NCBI RefSeq assembly: GCF_004022565.1
Contig: NZ_CP022987.1
Location: 2,046,001-2,110,000, forward strand
Source of the DNA: Pollutimonas thiosulfatoxidans
GTDB lineage: Bacteria; Pseudomonadota; Gammaproteobacteria; Burkholderiales; Burkholderiaceae_B
Reading direction: 5' to 3'
DNA: 64,000 nt
Shown: piece after piece, positions 17,445-26,565 of the stretch
Layout: every line of letters begins with the position of its first letter
Position numbering within the stretch: position 1 is the first letter of the stretch
Notes under the pieces: model-generated
Seen by the model: the letters and a program-made list of their open reading frames with translations, nothing else
What the model was told of the DNA's origin: nothing
The model's database searches: none
Position numbers and translations under genes: made by a program

Positions 17445-19178
17445 ATGTATGCAAGCAAGTATCACATCAACACCCTGAAAGAAGCACCGGCGGAAGCCGA
17501 AATCAAGAGCCACCAGCTTATGACGCGGGCCGGCATGATACGCAAGGTGGCCGGCGGCATCTACAGCTATATGCCGCTGGGCCTGCGGGTGTTGCGCAAG
17601 ATAGAAGCGGTAGTGCGCGAAGAAATGAATCGTGCCGGCGCCATCGAGCTGCTGATGCCGGTGGTGCAACCGGCCGAACTGTGGGTGGAATCGGGTCGCT
17701 GGGAACAATACGGCGCCGAATTGCTGCGCATGAAAGACAGGCATCAACGTGATTTCGTGCTGCAGCCCACTTCGGAAGAAGTGATCACCGACATCGCGCG
17801 CAACGAAATTCATAGCTGGCGGCAGCTTCCCTTGAATTTCTATCATATCCAGACCAAGTTTCGGGACGAGCGCCGCCCGCGCTTCGGGCTGATGCGTGGC
17901 CGTGAGTTCACCATGAAGGACGCCTACTCGTTTGACCGCGACGAGGCCTCGGCACAAGCCAGTTACGACACCATGTATGACGCCTATATGCGCATTTTCC
18001 AGCGGTTGGGGCTCGAGTTTCGCGCGGTCGCGGCCGATACCGGCGCCATCGGCGGCTCCCGCAGCCACGAGTTCCAGGTTATTGCCGATACCGGCGAAGA
18101 CCTGATCGTGTACAACCCGCAATCGCAGTATGCGGCCAACATCGAGCTGGCTGCGGCGCCCTGCCTCATTGCCCAACGGGCGGCCCCCACCGCCGAACTG
18201 GTCAAGGCCGCGACACCCGCAGCGCCCAAATGCGAAATCGTCGCCGAACAACTGGGCCGTCCTTTGGCGGATACGGTCAAGTCCATCGTTCTGGCAACCG
18301 AAGATGCTGACGCCGCCAAGCCGGCCACGATCTGGTTACTGCTGCTGCGCGGTGATCACGACCTGAACGAAGTTAAAACCGGCAAGCTGCCTGGTTTCGA
18401 GAACGGCTACCGTTTTGCGACGGAAACCGAAATACAAGACACCTTCGGCTGCGTGCCCGGCTACTTGGGCCCTATAAGCCCGCCCGGCCCGGTGAACATC
18501 ATTGCGGACCACACAGTGGCCAACATGAGCGACTTCATCTGCGGTGCCAACCAAGAGGGCTTCCACTACACCGGCGTGAACTGGGGCCGCGATCTGCCTG
18601 AGCCGCAATCGGCCGATTTGCGTAATGTGGTCGCAGGCGACCCCGATCCGCAGGGCGGCCGGTTGGCCATACAGCGGGGCATTGAGGTCGGCCACGTTTT
18701 CTTCCTGGGCGACAAGTATTCGCGCGCGCTCGGCGCCACCTTCCTGGAAACCGACGGCAAGCCGGCGATGCTGCAAATGGGTTGCTACGGGATTGGAATC
18801 AGCCGGATCGCTGCGGCAGCCATCGAGCAAAATCATGACGACAAGGGCATCGTCTGGCCTCGCGCCATCGCACCGTTCGAAGTCGTCATCTGTCCCATGG
18901 GTTGGCACAAAAGTGAAACAGTTCGCAACGCCGCCCAAGCGCTATACGACCAACTGAGCGCGCAAGGGGTCGAGGTCATGCTGGATGATCGCGATACCCG
19001 ACCAGGCATCATGTTCGCAGACTGGGAACTGATCGGTGTGCCGCTGCGCATCACGATCGGGGACCGTGGGCTTAAGGATAATGTGGTCGAGATCCAGACA
19101 CGCCGCCAGCCCGAAGCCGACAAGGTCGATGTGGCCCAAGCGGCAGCCGTAGCGCTGCAACGTCTGGAAGCGCTATAA
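17445..19178 (+). CDS. proS: prolyl-tRNA synthetase
   Basis: Charges tRNA-Pro with proline. At 577 residues it is the bacterial type with an INS editing domain. Class II motif 1 lies near TRAGMIRKVAGGIYSYMPLGLRVL. The TSEE and FRDERRPRFGLMRGREFTMKD block forms motif 2 (about 110-165). The editing insertion spans about 220-400, and motif 3 is YGIGISRI. The C-terminal anticodon-binding domain includes VMLDDRDTRPGIMFADWELIGVP. Just downstream begins the ybgC-tol cluster, 5 bp away. Confidence 0.97.
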   Translation: MYASKYHINTLKEAPAEAEIKSHQLMTRAGMIRKVAGGIYSYMPLGLRVLRKIEAVVREEMNRAGAIELLMPVVQPAELWVESGRWEQYGAELLRMKDRHQRDFVLQPTSEEVITDIARNEIHSWRQLPLNFYHIQTKFRDERRPRFGLMRGREFTMKDAYSFDRDEASAQASYDTMYDAYMRIFQRLGLEFRAVAADTGAIGGSRSHEFQVIADTGEDLIVYNPQSQYAANIELAAAPCLIAQRAAPTAELVKAATPAAPKCEIVAEQLGRPLADTVKSIVLATEDADAAKPATIWLLLLRGDHDLNEVKTGKLPGFENGYRFATETEIQDTFGCVPGYLGPISPPGPVNIIADHTVANMSDFICGANQEGFHYTGVNWGRDLPEPQSADLRNVVAGDPDPQGGRLAIQRGIEVGHVFFLGDKYSRALGATFLETDGKPAMLQMGCYGIGISRIAAAAIEQNHDDKGIVWPRAIAPFEVVICPMGWHKSETVRNAAQALYDQLSAQGVEVMLDDRDTRPGIMFADWELIGVPLRITIGDRGLKDNVVEIQTRRQPEADKVDVAQAAAVALQRLEAL

Positions 19179-19183
19179 GGCGG

Positions 19184-19633
19184 ATGTCACACGACTTAAC
19201 CAAAGACATGCGCATGGAAGCAGCCAGTCAGTTCTCCACTCTGGATATTCGCGTATATTACGAGGACACCGACGCGGGCGGCGTCATGTACTACGCCAAC
19301 TACCTGAAGTTCTTCGAGAGAGGCCGGACGGAATGGCTGCGTCGCCTGGGTGTGAATCAATCTGCACTGGCAGCACAAGAAGGCCGCATATTTGTTGTCA
19401 AGAACGTTGAAATACAATACCGCAAACCGGCCCGACTGGATGACCTGCTTGCCATACACAGCACCATCGTTCGTGTGGGCCCCGCCTCCATCAACTTCAG
19501 GCAATTCGCCAAGCGCGACGGGGAACTGTTGTGCGGAAGCGATATCCAAGTGTGTTGCGTTGATGCCAGTACTTTACGTCCAGCCCCACTAACGACTGAA
19601 CTCCGAACCCTACTGCAGAAGGCCAAGAACTAA
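19184..19633 (+). CDS. ybgC: tol-pal system acyl-CoA thioesterase YbgC
   Basis: A 149-residue hotdog-fold thioesterase of the 4HBT/YbgC type. The signature YYEDTDAGGVMYYANYLKFFERGRTEWLR contains the catalytic Asp. YbgC acts on short-chain or phospholipid-related acyl thioesters, and its link with Tol-Pal is conserved. The ATG at 19184 follows AAGGCGG; the more usual family start would be the ATG near 19214, so the first ten residues are uncertain. It is 2 bp ahead of tolQ. Confidence 0.93.
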   Translation: MSHDLTKDMRMEAASQFSTLDIRVYYEDTDAGGVMYYANYLKFFERGRTEWLRRLGVNQSALAAQEGRIFVVKNVEIQYRKPARLDDLLAIHSTIVRVGPASINFRQFAKRDGELLCGSDIQVCCVDASTLRPAPLTTELRTLLQKAKN

Positions 19634-19635
19634 CC

Positions 19636-20313
19636 ATGCAAGCCGCTAGCGACCTATCGTTGCTTACCTTACTGATCCATGCAAGTATCCCCGTACAAGC
19701 GGTCATGCTCATATTGCTGGGCATCTCGATTTTGTCGTGGACCTATATTTTCAGCAAGCGGGCGGCCCTTAAGCGCGCCAACGAACAAACTCGGCGATTC
19801 GAGGACGACTTCTGGGCAGGCGGCGACCTTTCCGTGCTGCAACAGGCAGTCGCCACGCGCCGCGCCGAGCATGGTGCGCTGGCTCGCATTTTCGATGCCG
19901 GCATGACTGAATTCGTGAAGGCGCGGCGCGCCAATGGCGGAGGCGGAGACGCGCTGCTTGACGGCCCTCGCCGTGCCATGCGAGCAGCCTACCAGCGCGA
20001 AATGGACACCCTGGAAGCTCACCTGAACTTCCTGGCGTCGGCCGGATCCGTCAGCCCCTATATTGGTTTGCTGGGCACGGTGTGGGGCATCATGCACGCT
20101 TTCATTGGCTTGTCGTCCATGCAGCAAGCCACCCTGGCTGCGGTAGCCCCCGGCATTGCCGAAGCCCTGATCGCTACGGCTATCGGCTTGTTCGCCGCCA
20201 TACCCGCCGTCGTCGCCTATAACCGCTACACCAACGAGATCGACCGACTGTCGATTCGCTTCGACAGCTTCATCGACGAGTTCCTCAACATCTTGCAGCG
20301 GCAGGTGCGCTAA
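19636..20313 (+). CDS. tolQ: Tol-Pal system proton channel subunit TolQ
   Basis: A 225-residue inner-membrane protein of the MotA/TolQ/ExbB family with three transmembrane helices (about 13-35, 135-155, 168-190). The conserved YIGLLGTVWGIMHAFIGLS and GIAEALIATAIGLFAAIPAV segments line the proton path with TolR. The stop overlaps the tolR start by 1 bp (TAATG). It energises outer-membrane constriction during division. Confidence 0.96.
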   Translation: MQAASDLSLLTLLIHASIPVQAVMLILLGISILSWTYIFSKRAALKRANEQTRRFEDDFWAGGDLSVLQQAVATRRAEHGALARIFDAGMTEFVKARRANGGGGDALLDGPRRAMRAAYQREMDTLEAHLNFLASAGSVSPYIGLLGTVWGIMHAFIGLSSMQQATLAAVAPGIAEALIATAIGLFAAIPAVVAYNRYTNEIDRLSIRFDSFIDEFLNILQRQVR

Positions 20314-20756
20314 TGCCATCAGCACGCGGCAGCAGCCGCAGCCGTCGCCTCAAGAACGACATCAACGTCGTGCCCTACATCGATGTCATGCTGGTGTTGC
20401 TGGTGATCTTCATGGTCACGGCCCCAATGATCACCCCGGGTCTGATCGAACTGCCCACGGTCGGAAGCGCAAACGAGATTCAGGCCAAGCCGGTTGAAGT
20501 CCAGATCGAACAGGATGGCGCCATTTCGCTGCGGGTGCGCGACGCGGGCGAAGACTTCGCTGAGATCAACAGCGCAAGCTTGGTCACCGAGGTCAGGTCG
20601 CGCATTACCGCCGACACCCCCGTGATCATTGCGGCTGACGGACGCGTCCCCTACGAAACCGTGATGAAGGTCATGGACGAGTTGCGCGCCAGCGGCATCC
20701 AGCGGCTGGGCTTGCTCGTCGATCAGTCGGCCGCGCCCAAACCCGTAGAAAAATAG
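20313..20756 (+). CDS. tolR: Tol-Pal system proton channel subunit TolR
   Basis: 147 residues with one N-terminal transmembrane helix holding the protonatable Asp (NVVPYIDVMLVLLVIFMVTAP, Asp near 24) and a periplasmic ExbD/TolR domain. The conserved VIIAADGRVPYETVMKVMDELRASG motif is intact. It pairs with TolQ as the motor. Arg/Ser-rich cytoplasmic residues precede the helix. Confidence 0.96.
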   Translation: MPSARGSSRSRRLKNDINVVPYIDVMLVLLVIFMVTAPMITPGLIELPTVGSANEIQAKPVEVQIEQDGAISLRVRDAGEDFAEINSASLVTEVRSRITADTPVIIAADGRVPYETVMKVMDELRASGIQRLGLLVDQSAAPKPVEK

Positions 20757-20772
20757 GAACGATCGGCGGTCT

Positions 20773-22086
20773 ATGTTGCGATCGTTCCCCTTGATGGAAA
20801 AAATGAAACAGCGATACAAGAACCGACAGGGTGCTGATGCCCATACGCCCGAGCAGCGCGACGAACGCCGTGCGCTGGGCTATGCCGTGGGCATACACGC
20901 CGCCTTGTTGATCTTCATGCTGCTTGGCTTTGTATCGTCGCCACAAAATCCGAATCCCGTGCAGGTAGAACTCTGGGCGGACGGCACCACCCCAACGGCC
21001 GCCGAGCCCACGACTGAACCCGACACGCCTGACGAGGCCGAAACGCCTCCAGAACCGGAACCCGAGCCCACACCGGAGCCGGAGCCCGAAACACCTCCGC
21101 CACCGCCCCCACCGCCACCTGCTCCCGAACCCGAGCCTACGCCTCCCCAGCCGCAAGCCGAACCGCTGCCCGAGCCCGAGCCGGAGATCGATCCCGATAT
21201 CGCGATCGAAGAGGCGCGCAAAGAGCGTGAGAAGAAAGAGCAACAGGCCGCCTTGGCTGCCGCAGAGAAAGCCGCCGCCGAGAAGGCCGAGGCCGAGCGC
21301 GTAGCGGCGGCTCGCGAAGCTGAACAGAAGCGCCTGGCGGCTGAGAAAGAAGCCCGCCTGGCTGCCGAGCAGAAAGCCCGCGAAGAAGCAGAAAAGAAGA
21401 AGGCCGCTGAGAAAGCCGCAGCTGAGAAAGCCGCCGCTGAGAAGGCAGCGGCCGAAAAAGCTGCCGCTCAGGAAGCCGCGGAGAAAGCTGAAGCAGAGAA
21501 AGCCGCAGCGGCGAAAGCTGCGGCGGCAGAGAAAGCCGCTGCCGAGAAGGCTGCAGCCCAAAAAGCCGCCGCTGCTGAAAAAGCTGCCGCAGAGACGAAA
21601 GCGCAAGAAGCCGCACAGAAAGCCGCTGCCGAGAAGAAAGCCGCTGCCGAGAAGCAAGCCAAGGAAGCAGCCGCCAAGAAGGCTGCGGCCGAGAAGGCTG
21701 CGGCTGCCAAACGGGAAGCGCTGCGTGATGCCATGCGCAGCGATGCGCTGGGCGCTGCGGGACTTCCTGGCGGCACGGCTGACCGCAATCAATCCGGCGG
21801 CGGTGGTGACAGCAGTGGCTACGCCGCCCAGGTTCGCGCCTGCGTACGACCCAAGGTCATTTATAACGTGCCGCCACGACAAGGATCAGCCAACCCGACA
21901 GTACAATACAGGGTACAGCTCAAGTCCGACGGTATGGTCGAGAACGTCGATGTCAGACGGTCTTCAGGCAACCCCCGCTTCGATGAGGCGGTCAGGAAAG
22001 GCATTCTCGGATGCTCTCCCTTCCCCCAACCCCCATCGGGCAAATATCCCTCGCATATCGAGGGTGACTACCGAATGTACGACTAA
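20773..22086 (+). CDS. tolA: Tol-Pal system cell-envelope protein TolA
   Basis: A 437-residue TolA spanning the periplasm. An N-terminal transmembrane helix (LGYAVGIHAALLIFMLLGFV, about 35-54, with the conserved His) is followed by a Pro/Glu-rich linker (about 85-140, including nine Pro in a row), a long Ala/Lys/Glu helix built of KAAAEKAAA-type repeats (about 150-320) and a C-terminal TonB-like domain III (VRACVRPKVIYN...). It links TolQR to TolB/Pal. Start candidates are ATG 20773, 20794 and 20803; none has a strong ribosome site. Confidence 0.93.
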   Translation: MLRSFPLMEKMKQRYKNRQGADAHTPEQRDERRALGYAVGIHAALLIFMLLGFVSSPQNPNPVQVELWADGTTPTAAEPTTEPDTPDEAETPPEPEPEPTPEPEPETPPPPPPPPPAPEPEPTPPQPQAEPLPEPEPEIDPDIAIEEARKEREKKEQQAALAAAEKAAAEKAEAERVAAAREAEQKRLAAEKEARLAAEQKAREEAEKKKAAEKAAAEKAAAEKAAAEKAAAQEAAEKAEAEKAAAAKAAAAEKAAAEKAAAQKAAAAEKAAAETKAQEAAQKAAAEKKAAAEKQAKEAAAKKAAAEKAAAAKREALRDAMRSDALGAAGLPGGTADRNQSGGGGDSSGYAAQVRACVRPKVIYNVPPRQGSANPTVQYRVQLKSDGMVENVDVRRSSGNPRFDEAVRKGILGCSPFPQPPSGKYPSHIEGDYRMYD

Positions 22087-22101
22087 CAGGAGATAGTAGA
22101 T

Positions 22102-23409
22102 ATGACAGCCGTCACTCCAGTACAAACCACCTCGTCCCGGTGGCGGACGTGGGCCTTGGGGCTACTCGTGCTAGCTGCGGGCGCTCTTGCCGTCAATCCG
22201 GTCCAGGCCCAATTGCGCGTAGATATCTCCGGCGTCGGCGCTACGCAATACCCCATCGCCATCGCCGATTTTTCGGGCGACCCACAAGGCCAGGCAGTCG
22301 CTGAGGTTATCCGCGCCGACCTGACCCGCTCCGGCCAATTCCGGCTGGTGAATGCTACCGGTGCCAGCCTTAATACCGAAAGCACGGTGTCTTTCGACGA
22401 ATGGCGCAGCCGTGGCGCTGATTACCTGGCTTATGGTTCGATCACCCAGTCGGGTGGCCAGTACAGCGTCAGTTACCGTCTGGTCGACTCGGTGCGCAAG
22501 ACTCAGCTTGATGGGGTGGCTTTCAATGGCACCGAGAAAGAACTACGTCGAATTTCACACCAAATAGCCGATCGCATCTACGAAAAAATTACCGGCGTAC
22601 GCGGTGTGTTTTCAACGCGCCTGGCCTATGTGTTGCAGACCGGCAACAGCTATGAGTTACAAATTGCAGATGCTGACGGACAAAATCCTCAAGTAATGTT
22701 GCGATCGAAGCACTCGATTATTTCCCCGGCATGGTCACCCGATGGCCAGCGGCTGGCCTACGTGAGCTTCGAAACCGGCAAGCCTGTGGTGTATGTACAA
22801 ACGCTGGCTACCGGTCAGCGCGTGCCCTTGGCGAACTACAAGGGCAACAATAGTGCACCAGCATGGGCGCCAAATGGCCAGAGCCTGGCCATCGTGCTCT
22901 CGCGTGATGGCATCTCGCAGATCTACACCATCAATGCGGATGGATCGGGCCTGCGACGCGTGATGCGCTCGCCCCTGATCGACACCGAACCGGTCTATAC
23001 GCCAGATGGCGGATCTCTGGTATTTACCAGCGATCGCGGCGGCAGCCCACATATCTATAGGGTGCCGGTAAACGGTGGCGATGCGCAGCGACTTACCTTT
23101 AACGGAAGTTACAATATCTCACCGGCCCTCTCGCCAGACGGAAACAACCTGGTGTACGTTACACGTAGAAATGGTGCTTTCCGTATTGCAATACAAAACA
23201 TGGGGTCAGGATCAGAACAGCTGCTTACCGCAGGGCCCGATGACGAGTCACCAAGTTTTGCACCAAACGGAATGCAGATTCTCTACAGTTCCGTACAAGG
23301 GGGCCGTAGCGTTCTAGCGGTCACCTCGACAGACGGTCGGGTGCGCCAAACGCTCTCAGCTCTAAACGGCACGGTACGCGAACCTACGTGGGGACCATTT
23401 ACTAATTGA
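22102..23409 (+). CDS. tolB: Tol-Pal system beta-propeller protein TolB
   Basis: 435 residues with a signal peptide ending around NPVQAQ (about 36), the TolB N-terminal domain (IAIADFSGD) and a six-bladed WD40-like propeller made of repeats such as SPAWSPDGQRLAYVS, APAWAPNGQSLAIV and SPALSPDGNNLVYV. It is periplasmic and binds Pal and TolA. AGGAG lies upstream of ATG 22102. The pal gene starts 38 bp after its stop. Confidence 0.97.
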   Translation: MTAVTPVQTTSSRWRTWALGLLVLAAGALAVNPVQAQLRVDISGVGATQYPIAIADFSGDPQGQAVAEVIRADLTRSGQFRLVNATGASLNTESTVSFDEWRSRGADYLAYGSITQSGGQYSVSYRLVDSVRKTQLDGVAFNGTEKELRRISHQIADRIYEKITGVRGVFSTRLAYVLQTGNSYELQIADADGQNPQVMLRSKHSIISPAWSPDGQRLAYVSFETGKPVVYVQTLATGQRVPLANYKGNNSAPAWAPNGQSLAIVLSRDGISQIYTINADGSGLRRVMRSPLIDTEPVYTPDGGSLVFTSDRGGSPHIYRVPVNGGDAQRLTFNGSYNISPALSPDGNNLVYVTRRNGAFRIAIQNMGSGSEQLLTAGPDDESPSFAPNGMQILYSSVQGGRSVLAVTSTDGRVRQTLSALNGTVREPTWGPFTN

Positions 23410-23447
23410 TTATTTTCAGTGTGACTCTTTTTCAAAGGAACTTAAGA

Positions 23448-23948
23448 ATGAGCTCGCGCATCGCAAGAAGCCTCACCATCGCCGTATTTGCAGCCAGCCT
23501 GGCTGCTTGTAGCTCGGTACCATTGGACCAGTCCGCGACCAGCGGCTCTGGCACAGGCGCCGATTCTGCAAGCTCCGGGCAGATCATGGACCCGTTCAAC
23601 CCTCAAAGCCCGCTCGCCCAACAGCGTTCGGTTTACTTCGAGTTCGACAGCTATACGGTTCCTGAACAGTATCGCAGCCTGGTCGAAATGCATGCGTCCT
23701 ACCTGGCCAGCCATGCCCAGCAAAACGTGCGTGTCGAAGGCCACGCCGACGCACGGGGCGGCTCTGAATACAACCTGGCATTGGGCCAGCGCCGTTCAGA
23801 CGCCGTATCTCGCATGATGACGCTTCTGGGCGTAAACTCTAGCCAGATCGAAACCATCAGCTTCGGTAAAGAACGTCCCAAGGCTACAGGCAGTACTGAA
23901 GCCGACTACGCCGAAAACCGTCGCGCGGATATCGTCTATCAGCAATAA
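23448..23948 (+). CDS. pal: peptidoglycan-associated lipoprotein Pal
   Basis: A 166-residue outer-membrane lipoprotein. A lipoprotein signal with lipobox SLAAC (Cys about 21) is followed by a Ser/Gly-rich linker and an OmpA-like peptidoglycan-binding domain (VYFEFDSYTVPEQYRSLV, RVEGHADARGGSEYNLALGQRRSDAV, SFGKERP). The ATG at 23448 has AAAGGAAC upstream; the frame extends further left but would bury the lipobox. A terminator follows. Confidence 0.96.
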   Translation: MSSRIARSLTIAVFAASLAACSSVPLDQSATSGSGTGADSASSGQIMDPFNPQSPLAQQRSVYFEFDSYTVPEQYRSLVEMHASYLASHAQQNVRVEGHADARGGSEYNLALGQRRSDAVSRMMTLLGVNSSQIETISFGKERPKATGSTEADYAENRRADIVYQQ

Positions 23949-23969
23949 TGTCTGATCGCATGTCGCTGT

Positions 23970-24004
23970 AACGCCGTGGCGGCATTCCGCCGCGGCGTTT
24001 TCAT
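23970..24004 (+). terminator. intrinsic terminator after pal
   Basis: A GC-rich stem of about 13 bp, AACGCCGTGGCGG with CCGCCGCGGCGTT (one T-G wobble), a 4-nt CATT loop and a TTTTCATTT tail. It would set pal expression apart from cpoB, which begins 17 bp later. Confidence 0.75.
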
Positions 24005-24020
24005 TTGAACGGAACCAAAA

Positions 24021-24707
24021 ATGAGCCTAATCCCTACCCCGTTGCGTACCTTGGTGCTGCTTGTTGCCCTGTCGTTATCAGCGGGCATGGTCGCCCCGGC
24101 CCAGGCATTCACCGACGACGAGGCGCGCCGCGCCATCCTCGAGTTGCGCGAACAGTTGCGCCAGACTACCGAGCAAAACCGGCAAGCCCGCCTGCAACTT
24201 GCCGATCAGCTGGAATCCCTTCGGCACGAAATGGCCAGCATGCGCGGCCAGATCGAGAAGCTGAACTGGCAGGCAGATCTTGCACAGCGCTCCAGCCAGG
24301 ACCAGTCCGGCGGCGCTACCCCCCAGGTTGCTGATCCGCAAGAGCAAGCCGCCTATGAGGGGCCCATGGGCTTGTTCCGTAGCGGCAAGTACAAAGAAGC
24401 GGCGTCCAGCTTCGCTGCATTCCTGGAAGCCTATCCCAACAGCCAACTGGCCCCGGAGGCTCGCTTTTATCAAGGCAGCAGCCGCTACGCCAGCAAAGAT
24501 TTCAAGGGCGCCATCCAGGGCTTGAAAGAGATGGTCCAGGCTAACCCGACCGATCCTCGCGCACCGGACGCCCTGCTGGTCATTGCCGCAAGCCAGATCG
24601 AGGTCAACGACATGGCTGGCGCCAAGGCAAGCCTGCAGCGCATCGTGAAAGAATATCCCCAGACTTCGGCCGCTGAAACCGCTACGAGCCGCCTGAAGCT
24701 ACTGTAA
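24021..24707 (+). CDS. cpoB: cell division coordinator CpoB (YbgF)
   Basis: A 228-residue periplasmic protein with a signal peptide ending near PAQAF. A coiled-coil trimerisation segment follows (EARRAILELREQLRQTTEQN to about 85), then tetratricopeptide repeats (YEGPMGLFRSGKYKEAASSF; PEARFYQGSSRYASKDFKGAI; PDALLVIAASQIE). It coordinates peptidoglycan synthesis with Tol-Pal constriction. Its stop shares one base with the start of the following ABC permease gene (TAATG), an unusual coupling for this locus. Confidence 0.93.
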   Translation: MSLIPTPLRTLVLLVALSLSAGMVAPAQAFTDDEARRAILELREQLRQTTEQNRQARLQLADQLESLRHEMASMRGQIEKLNWQADLAQRSSQDQSGGATPQVADPQEQAAYEGPMGLFRSGKYKEAASSFAAFLEAYPNSQLAPEARFYQGSSRYASKDFKGAIQGLKEMVQANPTDPRAPDALLVIAASQIEVNDMAGAKASLQRIVKEYPQTSAAETATSRLKLL

Positions 24708-25753
24708 TGGCGGCTACGGCCAGCAGCGCGGCCGCTGCTTACCGGCTGGCATCGCGCCGGCGCGGCTTGTTCCTGTCGCTGCTGTTCGCCTCGGTGCTGG
24801 CCCTGCTGGCCGTCGATCTTGCCATGGGCCCGGCCCAGATAGGCTGGGCGGCACTGTGGACATATTTCGCCGACCCTGCTGCCGCAAGCGCCACCCTCCA
24901 TACGATAGTGTGGCAGCTACGCCTGCCCCAGGCCCTGATGGCGGTGCTGGTGGGGGCCGCCCTGGGGGTAGCGGGGGCAGAGATGCAAACTGTCCTCAAC
25001 AACCCGCTGGCCAGCCCGTTTACGCTGGGCGTATCTTCGGCTGCAGCCTTGGGCGCCGCCATCACGCTGATTTTCGATTGGCAGCCCAGTTTTATTCCCG
25101 CACGCTATGTGTTGGCCTTCAACGCCTTCATTCTGGCATTTCTCTGCTCCGTGCTGCTGGATGCCGTTGCCAGGCGGGCGCGAGTCGGCATGGCGGGAAT
25201 CGTTCTTTTTGGCATCGCCCTGGTCTTTACTTTCAATGCCTTGCTTTCCCTGGTTCAGCTCACTGCCAACGCCGGCGCCTTGCAAGACCTAGTCTTCTGG
25301 ATGATGGGCAGTCTGCAGCGCAGCGACTGGCCCGGTGTGGGCTTGATGACAATCGCCCTCGTGCTGGTCTTGCCATTTTCCATCAGCAACGCGTGGCGGC
25401 TGACTGCCTTGCGTTTCGGCGATGACCGCGCGGCCAGTTTCGGTGTCGACCCGCGCAAGGTCCGGCGGGCATCGCTCATACGCGTCAGCATCCTCGCCTC
25501 ACTTGCCGTTGCCCTGGTGGGCATCATTGGTTTCATAGGCTTGATAGCGCCCCATATTGCTCGCAGACTATGGGGCGAAGACCACCGGTGGTATCTGCCT
25601 GCCAGTGCGTGCATAGGTAGCGCCATCCTGATCGCCGCTTCGGTGGTGGCAAAACTGCTGAGCAGCAACGCGGTAATCCCCGTGGGTATCGTCACAACGC
25701 TGGTCGGCATTCCGTTTTTTGTCATGGCATTGATGCGCGGCAGGCTACAGTAA
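24707..25753 (+). CDS. FecCD-family ABC transporter permease (iron-siderophore or cobalamin type)
   Basis: A 348-residue inner-membrane permease with about nine to ten helices. The BtuC/FecCD motif GAALGVAGAEMQTVLNNPLASPFTLGVSS lies near 80-108, and VGIIGFIGLIAPHIARRLWGEDHRW forms the coupling region. It should import a metal chelate with the ATPase encoded 5 bp downstream. It overlaps cpoB by 1 bp. No binding protein or TonB receptor is adjacent, and no Fur-like site precedes it because it lies inside the tol operon. Confidence 0.9.
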   Translation: MAATASSAAAAYRLASRRRGLFLSLLFASVLALLAVDLAMGPAQIGWAALWTYFADPAAASATLHTIVWQLRLPQALMAVLVGAALGVAGAEMQTVLNNPLASPFTLGVSSAAALGAAITLIFDWQPSFIPARYVLAFNAFILAFLCSVLLDAVARRARVGMAGIVLFGIALVFTFNALLSLVQLTANAGALQDLVFWMMGSLQRSDWPGVGLMTIALVLVLPFSISNAWRLTALRFGDDRAASFGVDPRKVRRASLIRVSILASLAVALVGIIGFIGLIAPHIARRLWGEDHRWYLPASACIGSAILIAASVVAKLLSSNAVIPVGIVTTLVGIPFFVMALMRGRLQ

Positions 25754-25758
25754 AACTC

Positions 25759-26556
25759 ATGGCAACCCCCACCCCTACTGAATTGCTGCAAGTGCATGGC
25801 CTGTCGTGCCGACTGGGCCGCCGCCAGGTGCTGGAAGACCTCAGCCTGCCGGATCTGGCGGCGGGGCAACTTGTGGCTTTGCTGGGCCCGAACGGCAGCG
25901 GTAAGTCAACCTTGCTCAAGAGCCTGGCCGGGCTTGTCACCGCGCATGCCGACGTATTGCGCTTGGGCGACCGAAATCTCGGTGCCCTGCCCGCACATGC
26001 CCGTGCAGAGGTATTGCGCTACCTGCCCCAACACCTGCCCGAGGCCATCCACCTGACCGTCATCGAAGCCATGCTGGTGGCCTTGAATGCGCGCGCTGCC
26101 ACGCGCACCCCCCAGGCGCTGGACAAAGCCGAGGCTGTTCTTTCCAGCCTGGGCATCGCGGCATTGGGTGCGCGCTATCTCGATGAGCTTTCGGGCGGGC
26201 AGCAGCAATTGGTCGGCTTGGCCCAGGCCCTGGTTCATGAGCCGGCGGTACTGCTGCTGGACGAACCACTGGCTTCACTGGACCTGAACTATCAGCACCA
26301 TGCCATGCAGTTGCTCAAGCGCCTGGCCGCCGACAGCGAGCTGCTGATCGTGTTGGTCGTGCACGACTTGAACATCGCACTGCGTTATGCCGACACAGCC
26401 TTGTTGCTACATCAGGGCCGCCTGATCGCCAGCGGCGACCCCCTTACCGTGATTACCCCCAACTATCTCGGCACGGCCTTTTCGGTGCGTGCTCGCGTAG
26501 AGACCTGCAGCCTGGGCTACCCCAATGTGCTGGTCGATGATCTTATGCAACTTTAA
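25759..26556 (+). CDS. ABC transporter ATP-binding protein (FepC/BtuD-like)
   Basis: 265 residues with intact ATPase motifs: Walker A GPNGSGKSTLL (about 44-54), Q loop in YLPQHLP, signature LSGGQQQLVGLAQAL (about 140), Walker B LLLDEPLASLD and H loop VVHDLN. It powers the upstream FecCD-type permease. The hydrolase gene starts 9 bp downstream. Confidence 0.92.
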   Translation: MATPTPTELLQVHGLSCRLGRRQVLEDLSLPDLAAGQLVALLGPNGSGKSTLLKSLAGLVTAHADVLRLGDRNLGALPAHARAEVLRYLPQHLPEAIHLTVIEAMLVALNARAATRTPQALDKAEAVLSSLGIAALGARYLDELSGGQQQLVGLAQALVHEPAVLLLDEPLASLDLNYQHHAMQLLKRLAADSELLIVLVVHDLNIALRYADTALLLHQGRLIASGDPLTVITPNYLGTAFSVRARVETCSLGYPNVLVDDLMQL

Positions 26557-26565
26557 TCCGACTTT

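Noticed and set aside
20671..21882. 403-codon open frame antisense to tolA
   Set aside because: It is rich in Gly/Phe/Leu/Ser because it mirrors the Ala/Lys/Glu and Pro/Glu repeats of tolA; no family resemblance or start site.
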